A stretch of 64,000 nt of DNA, from contig JAGZUF010000008.1 of assembly GCA_018380115.1 (NCBI GenBank), forward strand, positions 1-64,000, in the 5' to 3' direction. Numbering within the stretch: position 1 is the stretch's first letter; each line of letters begins with the position of its first letter. This stretch comes from Oscillospiraceae bacterium. GTDB taxonomy: Bacteria > Bacillota > Clostridia > Oscillospirales > Ruminococcaceae. The notes below the pieces were generated by a model. It ran no database searches. It saw only the letters and a program-made list of their open reading frames with translations, and was not told where the DNA came from. Below are positions 8,553 through 15,658 of the stretch, piece after piece. Both the position numbers and the translations under genes were made by a program.

Positions 8553-8915
8553 TCACCTCCCCGTAATGCGCGCCCACGCCGCGCTGAAATCCTCCCCGCT
8601 GCGGTATGCCTGTATGGGCCGGGCCGCGGCCCCTTCCCCCAGAATAGCCTGCAAAATAGAGCCGGGGCGGCGGCGCCCCTTCGCTCCATCTCTTGTCTGC
8701 GCCCACACCAGAAAGGAAAGCCTGTCCACTGCCGCCGCCAAAAGCAGGGCGTCAATGGGCGCCGCCGCTCCCGCAAGGCGCAGCTTAATGCGGGAATTTC
8801 CCCTCAAACCGGCCGCAAGCGTTGCCAGCTTCCCAGCCGGCAGCGCCCGCATGTCCAATATCCCGTACGTCTCCGCAAAATCACACGCCAGCGCGTCCTC
8901 ATCTGCGGCCATCAT
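8553..8915 (-). CDS. Tail assembly chaperone, second (T-like) part, DUF5361
   Basis: This 120-aa ORF has the DUF5361 pattern (FAETYGILDMRALPAGKLATLAAGL and LLLAAAVDRLSFLVW) of the second tail chaperone in Firmicute siphoviruses. It starts with ATGATG, but its frame is also open upstream to the slippery site at 8933-8939. A -1 slip there fuses it to the preceding ORF through a six-residue LIALAG linker. The main product is probably the 213-aa fusion, as in lambda G/GT. It sits just before the tape measure. Confidence 0.75.
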   Translation of the reverse strand: MMAADEDALACDFAETYGILDMRALPAGKLATLAAGLRGNSRIKLRLAGAAAPIDALLLAAAVDRLSFLVWAQTRDGAKGRRRPGSILQAILGEGAAARPIQAYRSGEDFSAAWARITGR

Positions 8916-8929
8916 GCCGGCGAGGGCTA

Positions 8930-9193
8930 TCAGTTTTTTCCCGGTTTGCCCAGCGCCTCAAAAATATCCATGATTTCCTGGCTGATGGCGTTCACCGGCA
9001 CGCGCCCGTCCTCCGTGCGCAGGTGCTCATACAGCGCCCCGCGCGCTGGCCCCAGCACCATGCGCACCACCGCCGAAAGGGCCAGCGGGTCGTCCCCCTG
9101 CATCCCGGCCAGCGCGTCCACCAGTTCCATGTTGTCCAGCACGGCCTCCTCCAGCTCAAACGCAAAGCCGGTTTTGGTTTTTCCCTTTATCAT
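8930..9193 (-). CDS. Tail assembly chaperone, first (G-like) part
   Basis: This 87-aa acidic protein sits between the major tail protein and the DUF5361 ORF, in the lambda gpG position. It starts with ATG overlapping the tail-tube stop by 4 nt. Its last codons are GGA AAA AAC followed by TGA, which form a -1 slippery heptamer. Most ribosomes should end here and a minority make the G-T fusion that coats the tape measure during tail assembly. Confidence 0.75.
   Translation of the reverse strand: MIKGKTKTGFAFELEEAVLDNMELVDALAGMQGDDPLALSAVVRMVLGPARGALYEHLRTEDGRVPVNAISQEIMDIFEALGKPGKN
8933..8939 (-). promoter_or_regulatory. -1 ribosomal frameshift site A AAA AAC
   Basis: In mRNA sense the heptamer A-AAA-AAC directly precedes the TGA stop of the first tail chaperone ORF. 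A one-base backward slip reads CTG ATA GCC CTC GCC GGC and enters the DUF5361 frame at its ATGATG. Heptamer, stop codon and downstream open frame are all seen directly. The frameshift itself is inferred from the lambda G/GT paradigm. Confidence 0.75.
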
Positions 9194-9747
9194 GCTCCAG
9201 CAGCCCCCTTGATGTACTCATAGTGCGTGTTGCCGTCCCCGTCCGCGGCCGCGGTGATGGTCGTCTCATACCCCACGGCCTCCTCGTCCGCATAGGTAAT
9301 CTCGCCCACCTCGCTCACCTTGCCGTTCGGTATCACAATGCGCTTGGCCACATTCCCGCGCAGAATCATGTCCACCACCCATGCGCAGGCCGGCTGCTCC
9401 GTGTTATTGGCCTTTACGGTGATGCCGGTTTCCAGTGTCCCCGTCACATTGGCGTCGCCGTACACCGCCTTCAGCGCCTCCACATTCAGCGCCTCTATCA
9501 GCGTGAAGGTGAACGTGTCCTCCTTCGCGCTCTGGTATGTGTAAACCACGTCCCCGCCCCACGCACCGATGCTTTCGCTTTCCGGGCTGTTCTCGTTCGT
9601 CAGCCCGTCCTCGCTGGCATAGCCCAGCTCCTTGAAGGCCTCATTCAGCTCGCTGGAAGCATCCGTGGGCAGCGCCGTACCCAGCGGCGCGCGGAAAATG
9701 GCGCCCCCCGTTTTGGGCTTGCTCACGGTCACTTTGTTCGAATCCAT
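9190..9747 (-). CDS. Major tail (tube) protein
   Basis: This 185-aa protein lies between the tail-completion gene and the chaperones, the standard place for the siphovirus tube subunit. Its start region (KPKTGGAIFRAPLGTALPTD) and the GYASEDGLTNENS stretch are typical of phage major tail proteins. The rest alternates beta strands, as expected for a tube-forming beta-sandwich. No C-terminal Ig-like domain is present. Confidence 0.85.
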   Translation of the reverse strand: MDSNKVTVSKPKTGGAIFRAPLGTALPTDASSELNEAFKELGYASEDGLTNENSPESESIGAWGGDVVYTYQSAKEDTFTFTLIEALNVEALKAVYGDANVTGTLETGITVKANNTEQPACAWVVDMILRGNVAKRIVIPNGKVSEVGEITYADEEAVGYETTITAAADGDGNTHYEYIKGAAGA

Positions 9748-9763
9748 TTCCGTCTCTCCTCTC

Positions 9764-10108
9764 TCAATAATGCGTGATATCGTATACCGCCTGGTAGCGG
9801 TATCTCTTCATCGCGGTGTCTGTAAAGTTGTAATCGCTGTTCAGCCTCGCGGCGCACACCTCCGGCAGCAGGGCAAGGCTGTCCATGGCCCGCTTCACGG
9901 CCTCGTTCAGCCGTGCCGCCTCCAGCAGCGTGCCCGCATACGCCTGTATGGCCGCCGTGGCGGTGCAAATGTGGCCGCTGCGCCCGCCGCCCGTCTTTTC
10001 CACCAGAACAAAAGCCGCCGGGGGCTTCTCCGGCAGCTCCATGTACACAGGCACGTCCAGCCTCGCGGCCAGGTGCTTTTTCACCGTTTCCTCTATCATC
10101 CCGGTCAC
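9764..10108 (-). CDS. Tail terminator/completion protein
   Basis: This 114-aa protein directly precedes the major tail gene in transcription order, the usual place of the tail terminator. It has an alpha/beta pattern with LNEAVKRAMDSL in a helix and a C-terminal ...YRYQAVYDITHY strand, typical of this family. It overlaps the preceding head-tail gene by 4 nt. The role as terminator of tail polymerisation is assigned mainly by synteny. Confidence 0.65.
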   Translation of the reverse strand: MTGMIEETVKKHLAARLDVPVYMELPEKPPAAFVLVEKTGGGRSGHICTATAAIQAYAGTLLEAARLNEAVKRAMDSLALLPEVCAARLNSDYNFTDTAMKRYRYQAVYDITHY

Positions 10109-10335
10109 CTCAGCGCCTTCAAAAGCGTGTTGTTCTTCAAGTTGTCGGCCTCGGCGGCGCCGGTGGCGGTTCCCACCAGCGCCACCACGCGCGTTTGCGC
10201 CGTATACACCTCATAGCCGTCTCCGGCCCGCTGCCGCGCCGCCCGGGCATGCTTTTCCACAAGGGCTCGCAGCTCCGGGCTGCGCAGCAGCTCGCGCACA
10301 CCCGCGCTGTTCAGCTCCACCCGCAGCTTACTCAT
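10105..10335 (-). CDS. Small HK97 gp10-like neck/head-tail joining protein
   Basis: This 76-aa protein is shorter than the usual HK97 gp10 family (about 120-150 aa) but keeps the pattern LNSAGVRELLRSPELRALVEKHARAAR near the N-terminus and a basic central segment with YEVYTAQTRVVALVGT. It overlaps both neighbours by 4-8 nt within the connector gene block. The function is inferred from family resemblance and order. Confidence 0.6.
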   Translation of the reverse strand: MSKLRVELNSAGVRELLRSPELRALVEKHARAARQRAGDGYEVYTAQTRVVALVGTATGAAEADNLKNNTLLKALR

Positions 10336-10660
10336 ACCGCTCCACCTTCACCTGCTTGTTCCATGCAAGCGGCACCATAGCCTCAATGCCCTGCGTCACA
10401 CCGTCGCAGGTGCGGAACTTTTGCCCGAAGAACTCCACCGTCACGTTGTCCCAGTCGTGCGTGTCCCCCTTGGGGATGCCAAGCGTGTAGGCAATGTGCT
10501 TTCCATACAGTTGCAGTTCATTCACAACGTCCTCGGCGCTTGGCTGGCCCACCAGCACATTTGGCACCGTCTCCGGCGTCTCCTCCCAAACGGGTGCGCC
10601 AAACGCATCCACGCCGGCCTGCTTCTTCGCATACAGCGTAATGTCAATCCCCCGTATCAT
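10328..10660 (-). CDS. Head-tail connector/stopper protein
   Basis: This 110-aa protein begins MIRGIDITLYAKKQAGVDAF and has a WEETPE segment and a VEFFGQKFRTCDG region, a pattern common in small siphovirus head-closure proteins. It is embedded in the connector genes between the capsid and tail tube. It overlaps the preceding connector gene by 17 nt. The assignment rests on order and general pattern. Confidence 0.6.
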   Translation of the reverse strand: MIRGIDITLYAKKQAGVDAFGAPVWEETPETVPNVLVGQPSAEDVVNELQLYGKHIAYTLGIPKGDTHDWDNVTVEFFGQKFRTCDGVTQGIEAMVPLAWNKQVKVERYE

Positions 10661-11030
10661 GGCGCGCCTCCTCCACAGGGCTGCGGACGCCGATCTTGTT
10701 GCCGGCGCCCAGCAGCCTTTTTTCCAGTTTCGAAAGGTACAGCTCTCCCACGCTGCCGCTGTTCATCGTCCAGCTCTGGCTGTAGCCCAGCGCCGATGCG
10801 CTGCCCTGCGTCGCCCCCGTGGGGAACAACGCGGCGCCGCCCTCACCATCGCCCAGCACCCTGCGCACCATCCGGCACGATACCAGCCTCTTGGCGCCGG
10901 CCTGTACCTGCGCACCGCAGGCGTCGATGATAAGGGCCGCCTCCTCAAGCAGTGCCTCGCACCGCTCCCGTTCCTCCGCGCTCAAGGGGCGGAACCCCGC
11001 CTCCACATCTGCCGCTTCGGCGTACTTCAT
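10644..11030 (-). CDS. Head-tail adaptor protein
   Basis: This 128-aa, mainly helical protein has a FRPLSAEERERCEALLEEAA start, matching Gp19/Gp15-type head-tail adaptors that dock on the portal ring after packaging. It is the first connector gene after the capsid in transcription order. The C-terminus is rich in Ser and Lys with LSKLEKRLLG. Confidence 0.7.
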   Translation of the reverse strand: MKYAEAADVEAGFRPLSAEERERCEALLEEAALIIDACGAQVQAGAKRLVSCRMVRRVLGDGEGGAALFPTGATQGSASALGYSQSWTMNSGSVGELYLSKLEKRLLGAGNKIGVRSPVEEARHDTGD

Positions 11031-11128
11031 TCGTCGTTCTCTCCCATCCGTTGTATACTATGGTTTCCCCAGAGGCGCCGGGGGCTTTTGCCGCCGCCCC
11101 CCCCCTTGTCCGGGAAGTGTGGGCCGCC

Positions 11129-11311
11129 TTATTTCTGCGCGCGCTGCCGCTTCCCGGCAGCCCGCGGCGCCTTTACCGGTGCAGGGGCCGCTTTGGCCCC
11201 TGCACCGGCGCTGTCCTCCACGGGCCTGTGTCCGGCGCGCACATATTCCTCCGCGCGCTCCGGCGCCACCCACATGCGCGTCCCCGTCAGGCTGTTGATA
11301 AACTCCGCCAT
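11129..11311 (-). CDS. Small phage head-region protein
   Basis: This 60-aa protein starts MAEFINSLTGTRMWVAPERAEEYVRAGH and ends in an Ala/Pro/Lys-rich tail. Small proteins with this N-terminus occur immediately after the capsid gene in other Firmicute siphoviruses. The start lies 2 nt after the capsid stop in transcription order. Its role is unknown; a minor head or decoration function is possible. Confidence 0.55.
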   Translation of the reverse strand: MAEFINSLTGTRMWVAPERAEEYVRAGHRPVEDSAGAGAKAAPAPVKAPRAAGKRQRAQK

Positions 11312-11313
11312 GC

Positions 11314-12195
11314 TCAGGCCCCCGTTTTCGCCTTGCCGGTCAGCTTGTTGAACACGGTGGTGTCGCAGCGGAAGCCCACTTCAATCTCGGCGCGCACGGC
11401 AAACATGTTCTGCTCAAACAGGTTGATGGTGCTCTCGCCGTCCGTCAGGGTGGCCTGGTCGGAAATGGCGATTTTTACGCCCTCCACCGTGCCGTATACG
11501 GCCTGTGTCCAGTCGCCTGCAAAGCCCACCACCGCGTCGGCAGAGGCCGTCTCGGCGGTGTATGCGCCCTTGCTCTGGCGCACCGGCGCGCCCAGTATCA
11601 TCGGCACGGCGCCCTCTGCCACGCTGTTGATAAACAGCGGGCGGTCGTTGCCGTCCACCGCAGAAAGCAGAATGGCCTTGCCCTGCGGCGCCAGCACCCA
11701 GCCGCTCAAAATGCCGTCGTGTGCGGCAATGTCCGCATCGGCAGCCACAAGGCCGCCGTAGGCGCTTGTCAGAATGCTCTGCGCCGTGCAACCGCCCAGG
11801 GTGTCAAAGTTAGAGCCCGGCGCGGTGCCGCCAAACACGGTGGCGTCAAACTTTTTCGCCAGCGCGCCCGGCAGGCGCTGCACAATCGCGTCATACAGCG
11901 CGGGCACATCGCGGCGGAACTGGTTGGAAAACGGCACAATAACAGCCAGCGTATAGGGCGTCATCTGCTTTGTTGCCAGCGTGCCGCGCTTCACCGGCTT
12001 TTTCTCCGTCTCACCCACCCAGCCGGCTTCGGGGTCTCCGGTAATCACGGGGATAGTCATGCCCAGCCCCGGCAGCTGCACCTGGCGCGCCAGGGCCATA
12101 ACGGCAGACGCCTCCTGCGTTTTCTGCCATATCTCGCCGGACACAGCGCCCGGCAGGGCAATCGTGGTTGTGCGGTTGATGTCAATAGATGCCAT
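11314..12195 (-). CDS. Major capsid protein (HK97 fold)
   Basis: This 293-aa protein has HK97-type features: an N-terminal region (IALPGAVSGEIWQKTQEASAV), a central FDATVFGG / MILGAPV block and a C-terminal region with TINLFEQNMFAVRAEIEVGF near residue 260. It is preceded by a scaffold gene and followed by connectors, as expected. There is no long N-terminal delta domain, in line with a separate scaffold. Confidence 0.9.
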   Translation of the reverse strand: MASIDINRTTTIALPGAVSGEIWQKTQEASAVMALARQVQLPGLGMTIPVITGDPEAGWVGETEKKPVKRGTLATKQMTPYTLAVIVPFSNQFRRDVPALYDAIVQRLPGALAKKFDATVFGGTAPGSNFDTLGGCTAQSILTSAYGGLVAADADIAAHDGILSGWVLAPQGKAILLSAVDGNDRPLFINSVAEGAVPMILGAPVRQSKGAYTAETASADAVVGFAGDWTQAVYGTVEGVKIAISDQATLTDGESTINLFEQNMFAVRAEIEVGFRCDTTVFNKLTGKAKTGA

Positions 12196-12210
12196 ATTAT
12201 TTTCTCTCCT

Positions 12211-12738
12211 TTACCTTACTGCCTGTGAAAACCACTCGGCAAATTGTTCTCTGGGCGTGCCGCCCGGCCTGTTGGGCGGGTCGCCGCCATCCTTCACGCT
12301 GGGGTATCCGCCGTCTGCGGCAAATGCCCCGGGGTCTGCCTTTTGGTACGCCTTCACAAAGTCCTCAAGGCCCAGCAGCGTCCCGTCCTCCTGCAGCGGC
12401 AGCTTTTTCGCGGCCAGGTCTGCCAAAAACGCTTTCTTCGCGCTCCCGCTGGTAAATTTCAGTCCCGCCGCCGCGCTGCCCGCGGCATACTGCGCCTTCA
12501 TCTCGTCCAGCTGCTGCCGGGCCTCCTGCTGCGCCTGTGCGGCCTTTTGCCTCCACTCAGGGTCATAGCCCTCCAGCTTCCTGTTTGCCTCCTGCAGCTG
12601 GCTCTGCGCCGCTGTCAGCTGTGCCTTTGCTTCTGCGGCTGCCTGCTTTTCCCGGTTGACGTCCTCACCGTGCATGGCAAACACCTTCTGCACCTGCTCG
12701 TCGTTCAGCCCCAGGGCCTTAAGCTCCTCTGTTTTCAT
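12211..12738 (-). CDS. Phage scaffold protein (GP20-like)
   Basis: This 175-aa protein is nearly all helical, with an N-terminal MKTEELKALGLNDEQVQKVF and a long Ala/Gln/Glu-rich coiled coil (about residues 25-90), typical of internal scaffolds. The ATG at 12736-12738 is chosen because AAGGAG lies just upstream and the family starts there; the longer open frame upstream is low-complexity. It precedes the capsid gene by 15 nt and should be lost from the mature head. Confidence 0.8.
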   Translation of the reverse strand: MKTEELKALGLNDEQVQKVFAMHGEDVNREKQAAAEAKAQLTAAQSQLQEANRKLEGYDPEWRQKAAQAQQEARQQLDEMKAQYAAGSAAAGLKFTSGSAKKAFLADLAAKKLPLQEDGTLLGLEDFVKAYQKADPGAFAADGGYPSVKDGGDPPNRPGGTPREQFAEWFSQAVR

Positions 12739-12903
12739 CGTTTTCTCCTTTCGCTCCTTCAGATAGACTTTGTAAGGCGGTCGTCTCCGCCTGTCTGCGC
12801 GGCCGGTAAGCCCCGCCGCCGGGCAATAAAAATGCCCGCCCCGGCCTCGTGCGGCCAGCGGCAGGCATGAAAAAGCGCCTTTGCAGGCAAGTGCAAAAGC
12901 GCA

Positions 12904-12933
12904 TAAAAAAACCACCGCCCACAGGTGGTGGTT
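12904..12933 (-). terminator. Terminator downstream of the small gene at 12933-13145
   Basis: On the minus strand a hairpin (AACCACC / GGTGGTT) is followed by an uninterrupted T run. It separates the toxin/immunity-like cassette from the scaffold-capsid genes, so the scaffold probably depends on readthrough or antitermination of the late transcript. Confidence 0.7.
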
Positions 12934-13145
12934 CAGCCAAACGCTTTTTTCTCGTCTTCTTTTGTCCACAGGCCGGCGCGTTTTAGCATACGCACTGCGG
13001 CACTCGCACGTTCCCGAGCAGGGTCTCCGGGACAGTCCAAATAGTTATAGTGCTCATCATCATCTCGGTACGGCTTCGCGGCAAAGGCCAATTCTCGCCA
13101 CTCCAGAACTTCTTTTTCAGTTAAAGTGAAGCCCATACTTTTCAT
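12933..13145 (-). CDS. Small hypothetical protein, candidate immunity for the PBECR-like toxin
   Basis: The 70-aa product (from ATG at 13143-13145; 67 aa from ATG at 13134-13136) is helical and charged, with LTEKEVLEWRELAFAAKPYRDDDEHYNY and a basic C-terminus. It lies downstream of the PBECR-like nuclease gene, has its own promoter at 13355-13383 and its own terminator at 12904-12933. That private unit between late genes fits an immunity gene needed in the lysogen. Function is inferred from position only. Confidence 0.5.
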   Translation of the reverse strand: MKSMGFTLTEKEVLEWRELAFAAKPYRDDDEHYNYLDCPGDPARERASAAVRMLKRAGLWTKEDEKKAFG

Positions 13146-13160
13146 CCCTCTCTGTATATT

Positions 13161-13192
13161 TTTCAATCCACGTTCTCCTTGCGGTGAGCGGC
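13161..13192 (-). repeat. Solitary degenerate type I-C-like CRISPR repeat
   Basis: Read on the minus strand, the 32 nt start GCCGCTCACC, continue GCAAGGAGAA and end CGTGGATTGAAA. The last 12 nt equal the common 3' part of type I-C repeats, and the 5' CCGCTC resembles their GTCGCTC start. The internal stem pairs with two mismatches, as in a decayed repeat. No second copy lies at one spacer distance on either side, so this is not an array. Chance similarity cannot be excluded. Confidence 0.4.
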
Positions 13193-13354
13193 CCTTAAAA
13201 GGAAGAGGAGCCGCATTTCTGCGACCCCCCTTATCAGAACGGTGTTTGGCAGGCGTGGCGTTCTCCTGCATCTCTCGGGTTTCCCCTGTCGGTACCAGCG
13301 GCGTGTGGCTGCCACGAAATTGACCACCTCAAACACCTTTCTTATCCTATGCAC

Positions 13355-13383
13355 ATTATAACATTCCTATTCACGTTTGTAAA
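13355..13383 (-). promoter_or_regulatory. Sigma-A-type promoter for the small gene at 12933-13145
   Basis: On the minus strand TTTACA (13378-13383) and TATAAT (13355-13360) are separated by 17 nt. The promoter overlaps the 3' end of the PBECR-like gene and fires toward the small gene, leaving an approximately 200-nt leader that contains the degenerate CRISPR-like repeat. Confidence 0.65.
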
Positions 13384-13816
13384 GCACTTCACTCTGCCGC
13401 AATAAGCGGCGGTAACGTTTATCACTGATATGCCACATGGAGATAATTGAATTTGAATAGTTCTCAGGGTCGCCGCTTACTTTCAGGCGAAGAACGATTT
13501 CAAGCCTGCTACCGGCAGCATCCTCTAAAAATATATTTTTTATCACCAGAGCCGTGTTGGGCCTGTTCCCTCTCAGAATATAATCCGGTGCTTCAAGAAC
13601 CGTCTGCAGATGAGGCGCAAAACGTTCGTAAGTGCCAGGATGCCCCTCATTCACATGCAAAATCTGCTGGTTCGTAATAATAACTTCATCCGTCTGTATC
13701 TCATCCGATACAACCTTATACAGTTCCTTATCCAGCCTGCATACAAAATTCACGTCCGGGTTCCCGCCATTCTGTTTAGATGTATTCAGTATACCATTCC
13801 CGCCAGCATTCCGCAA
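13367..13816 (-). CDS. PBECR-type nuclease-fold protein, probable orphan toxin cassette
   Basis: The 149-aa product resembles the phage Barnase-EndoU-ColicinE5/D-RelE-like (PBECR2) fold. Its conserved pattern is VIITNQQILHVNEGHPGTYE, PDYILRGNRPNTALVIKN, LEIVLRLK and NSIISMWHISDKRY; the HVNEGHP histidines are candidate catalytic residues. The start is a TTG without a clear ribosome site, and the frame stays open only about 27 nt further upstream. It looks like the C-terminal toxin domain of a MuF-type protein that has lost its N-terminus. It lies behind the terminator of the active MuF gene. RNase activity is inferred from family. Confidence 0.6.
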   Translation of the reverse strand: MRNAGGNGILNTSKQNGGNPDVNFVCRLDKELYKVVSDEIQTDEVIITNQQILHVNEGHPGTYERFAPHLQTVLEAPDYILRGNRPNTALVIKNIFLEDAAGSRLEIVLRLKVSGDPENYSNSIISMWHISDKRYRRLLRQSEVLYKRE

Positions 13817-13940
13817 TGTTCTCTCTACACCAGCCGCCCGCGCCTAGCCGTCTACACAGCCTTGGCCGGTGTGCCGCATCCAAAGCCCTGCACCTGTACG
13901 CGGGAAGTGTCCGGCCGCAAGGCCGCTGGAAACGGGCATG

Positions 13941-13971
13941 AAAAAACCACGGTGCTTTTGCATCGTGGTTT
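13941..13971 (-). terminator. Terminator closing the MuF toxin/immunity cassette
   Basis: On the minus strand the stem AACCACG / CGTGGTT with a 12-nt loop is followed by six Ts. It lies just past the stop of the 55-aa gene and separates the MuF-toxin group from the PBECR-like cassette. Confidence 0.75.
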
Positions 13972-14137
13972 AGCTTTTTACAACCTCAAAATTCCCAGCA
14001 GGGTAAAGATAGTCCTCTCCAGTATCATCAACAACACGGTACCAACCGCGCTCAATGGAAAGTACGCTGTAGATTTTGCCGTGTGTCAATTCAAGAGGCA
14101 CCGTTTCCCCAATATAACGAACCTTGTCAATCTTCAT
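13970..14137 (-). CDS. 55-aa SH3-like small protein, candidate immunity gene
   Basis: The product starts MKIDKVRYIGETVPLEL and has HGKIYSVLSIERGWYRVV and a DDTGEDYLYP motif. The five-strand pattern suggests a small SH3-like barrel seen in many clostridial hypothetical proteins. The ATG has AAAGGAGTG upstream and overlaps the end of the previous reading frame by 11 nt. The position directly after the MuF-toxin gene and before a terminator suggests an immunity or regulatory partner. Function is not established. Confidence 0.6.
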   Translation of the reverse strand: MKIDKVRYIGETVPLELTHGKIYSVLSIERGWYRVVDDTGEDYLYPAGNFEVVKS

Positions 14138-14429
14138 CGTACAACCACTCCTTTACTTTGAATTTCACTTTACTGCTTCCATTTTGGAACCAGTGAACTT
14201 CCGCTCGAATCTGTTCTCCATCAACATCTACTGGTTTGGCTTTAGCTTATTCCGGAAGCACGAGGACACCTACGCCATCGATAATTCCAACTTGTGTCAT
14301 GTATTTGCCTTCTTCATCTTTAAGTTCAACTTCATACATGTCTTGGCCAAGTTCTTCAATGTGCAGAACTTTGGCGGGGAATTCTTCATCTTTTTCAAAG
14401 AAATCCTTAATTAACTGTAATTTATCCAT
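14127..14429 (-). pseudogene. Small cassette gene interrupted by an in-frame TAA
   Basis: From ATG at 14427-14429 (AGGTGA upstream) the frame encodes 60 aa beginning MDKLQLIKDFFEKDEEF, then meets TAA at 14247-14249. The same frame continues for 39 codons (AKAKPVDVDGEQIRAEVHW to KVKEWLYDED) before TGA at 14127-14129, overlapping the next gene's start. The second part looks coding, has no start codon or ribosome site, and would give a natural length of about 100 aa. A nonsense mutation is the simplest reading. The gene follows the MuF toxin by 5 nt, as an immunity gene would. Confidence 0.55.
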
Positions 14430-14434
14430 ACAAA

Positions 14435-15658
14435 TCACCTTACAGTGGCATTTATAAGTTGCATATCCGTGGTCAAGCGTTTATCATCTATCCGTAAAAA
14501 TCCAAAACGACCATCCCGTCCTAAGTCTAGATATCTTGAAACATCGCCGTCCGCAGTCTGTGGGTCAACATAGTGTATTGAACTTCCAGATTTTTCGGCG
14601 ATAAAAACGTGGGCTACCCTATTGCGGCCTTTCCACTGGACATATATTATATACCGCGCTCCATCTGGTGCATTTTGCAATTCTGTTTGTATGTTCTTTT
14701 TGGTTTGATAGAAAGCAAATTGGGGTGTGTTCCCGTTCGAATCCACAAAACATTCATTACCCCATTTAATTATATTATTTTGAGATGGTTTTGGCAACGC
14801 TTCAACATCATAACCACGCCTGCGAAACTCGTACGCCTGAACGCAGCGTTGACAGTTTATCTTGTATTCGCGCCCATTAGCATAGTTGGGATTGGCTTTT
14901 AAGGCAGTACGGATATTCAATGGGACACCTTGTGTCTTTCCATTGATAACCATTTGATTCTTTTTGGGATGCCTCTCCGCATACGCCGCCCGCTTCTGCG
15001 CGTTGATTTTGTCCTTGTTCTGTGCGTACTGCGCCCTGCGCATGGCGTTGATGTCGCCGTTCGCCGCATTATACTGCGCCAGATACTTCTCCGGGTCATA
15101 TCCCGCCACGTTGGTGTTGCTGTCAAAGCGCACGGCGTATTCGCAGTCGCAGTTCGCGTGGATGTGCCGCGCATGGCCGCCCTGCAGGGTTTTCTTTCCC
15201 GCGCGCCGCCAGCCGCGGCTTGCCAGCATCAGGCAGAACGGGCAGGTGTCCCCGTGCGGCACCCATGCAAATTCCGCCCCGTCCCGCTGCACGTTCTTCA
15301 GTGTGGTGTCGGCCCCGGCCCGCTTCACAAGGCGGCTCACCCCGCCCCGCAGCAGGGGCGGGCTGCGCCGCATGGCCTCCACCATCCGCGCCACCTCCCC
15401 ATAGCCTGCGGGCTCGGCGGGCGCCGCGGGCGGCACAGCCGCGCCGGCCGCCTTGGCCATCGCGTCATACATCTGGCACGCCAGCTCCGCGTTACCTTCG
15501 CCGTACTTCACCACAAGGGCGTGTGCATAGTCCGCCAGCGCCGCCGCGTCCCCGGTGCCGTGCCGTTCTATGTACTGCGCCATAAGCTGCCCGGCCCTTT
15601 CGTTCAGGCGGCTCAGCCGCTCCACATAATCAGCCCACGCCTTCTCCGGTATCCGCAT
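14435..15658 (-). CDS. MuF-type minor head protein with C-terminal papain-fold toxin domain (Tox-PL)
   Basis: The 407-aa product (ATG at 15656-15658, overlapping the portal gene by 29 nt) has an N-terminal MuF/minor-head domain (about residues 1-200) with the Cys/His motifs DTCPFCLMLASRGW and HIHANCDCEYAV. A basic linker (about 200-265) leads to a C-terminal domain with INCQRCVQAYEFRRRGYDVEA, then AHVFIAEK and HYVDPQTADG. These match the Cys (about 269), His (about 350) and Asp/Gln (about 365-367) of the papain-fold Tox-PL family. MuF proteins are packaged in virions, so the toxin domain may be delivered with the DNA. Small AT-rich genes follow it, as expected for a polymorphic toxin. Confidence 0.75.
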   Translation of the reverse strand: MRIPEKAWADYVERLSRLNERAGQLMAQYIERHGTGDAAALADYAHALVVKYGEGNAELACQMYDAMAKAAGAAVPPAAPAEPAGYGEVARMVEAMRRSPPLLRGGVSRLVKRAGADTTLKNVQRDGAEFAWVPHGDTCPFCLMLASRGWRRAGKKTLQGGHARHIHANCDCEYAVRFDSNTNVAGYDPEKYLAQYNAANGDINAMRRAQYAQNKDKINAQKRAAYAERHPKKNQMVINGKTQGVPLNIRTALKANPNYANGREYKINCQRCVQAYEFRRRGYDVEALPKPSQNNIIKWGNECFVDSNGNTPQFAFYQTKKNIQTELQNAPDGARYIIYVQWKGRNRVAHVFIAEKSGSSIHYVDPQTADGDVSRYLDLGRDGRFGFLRIDDKRLTTDMQLINATVR

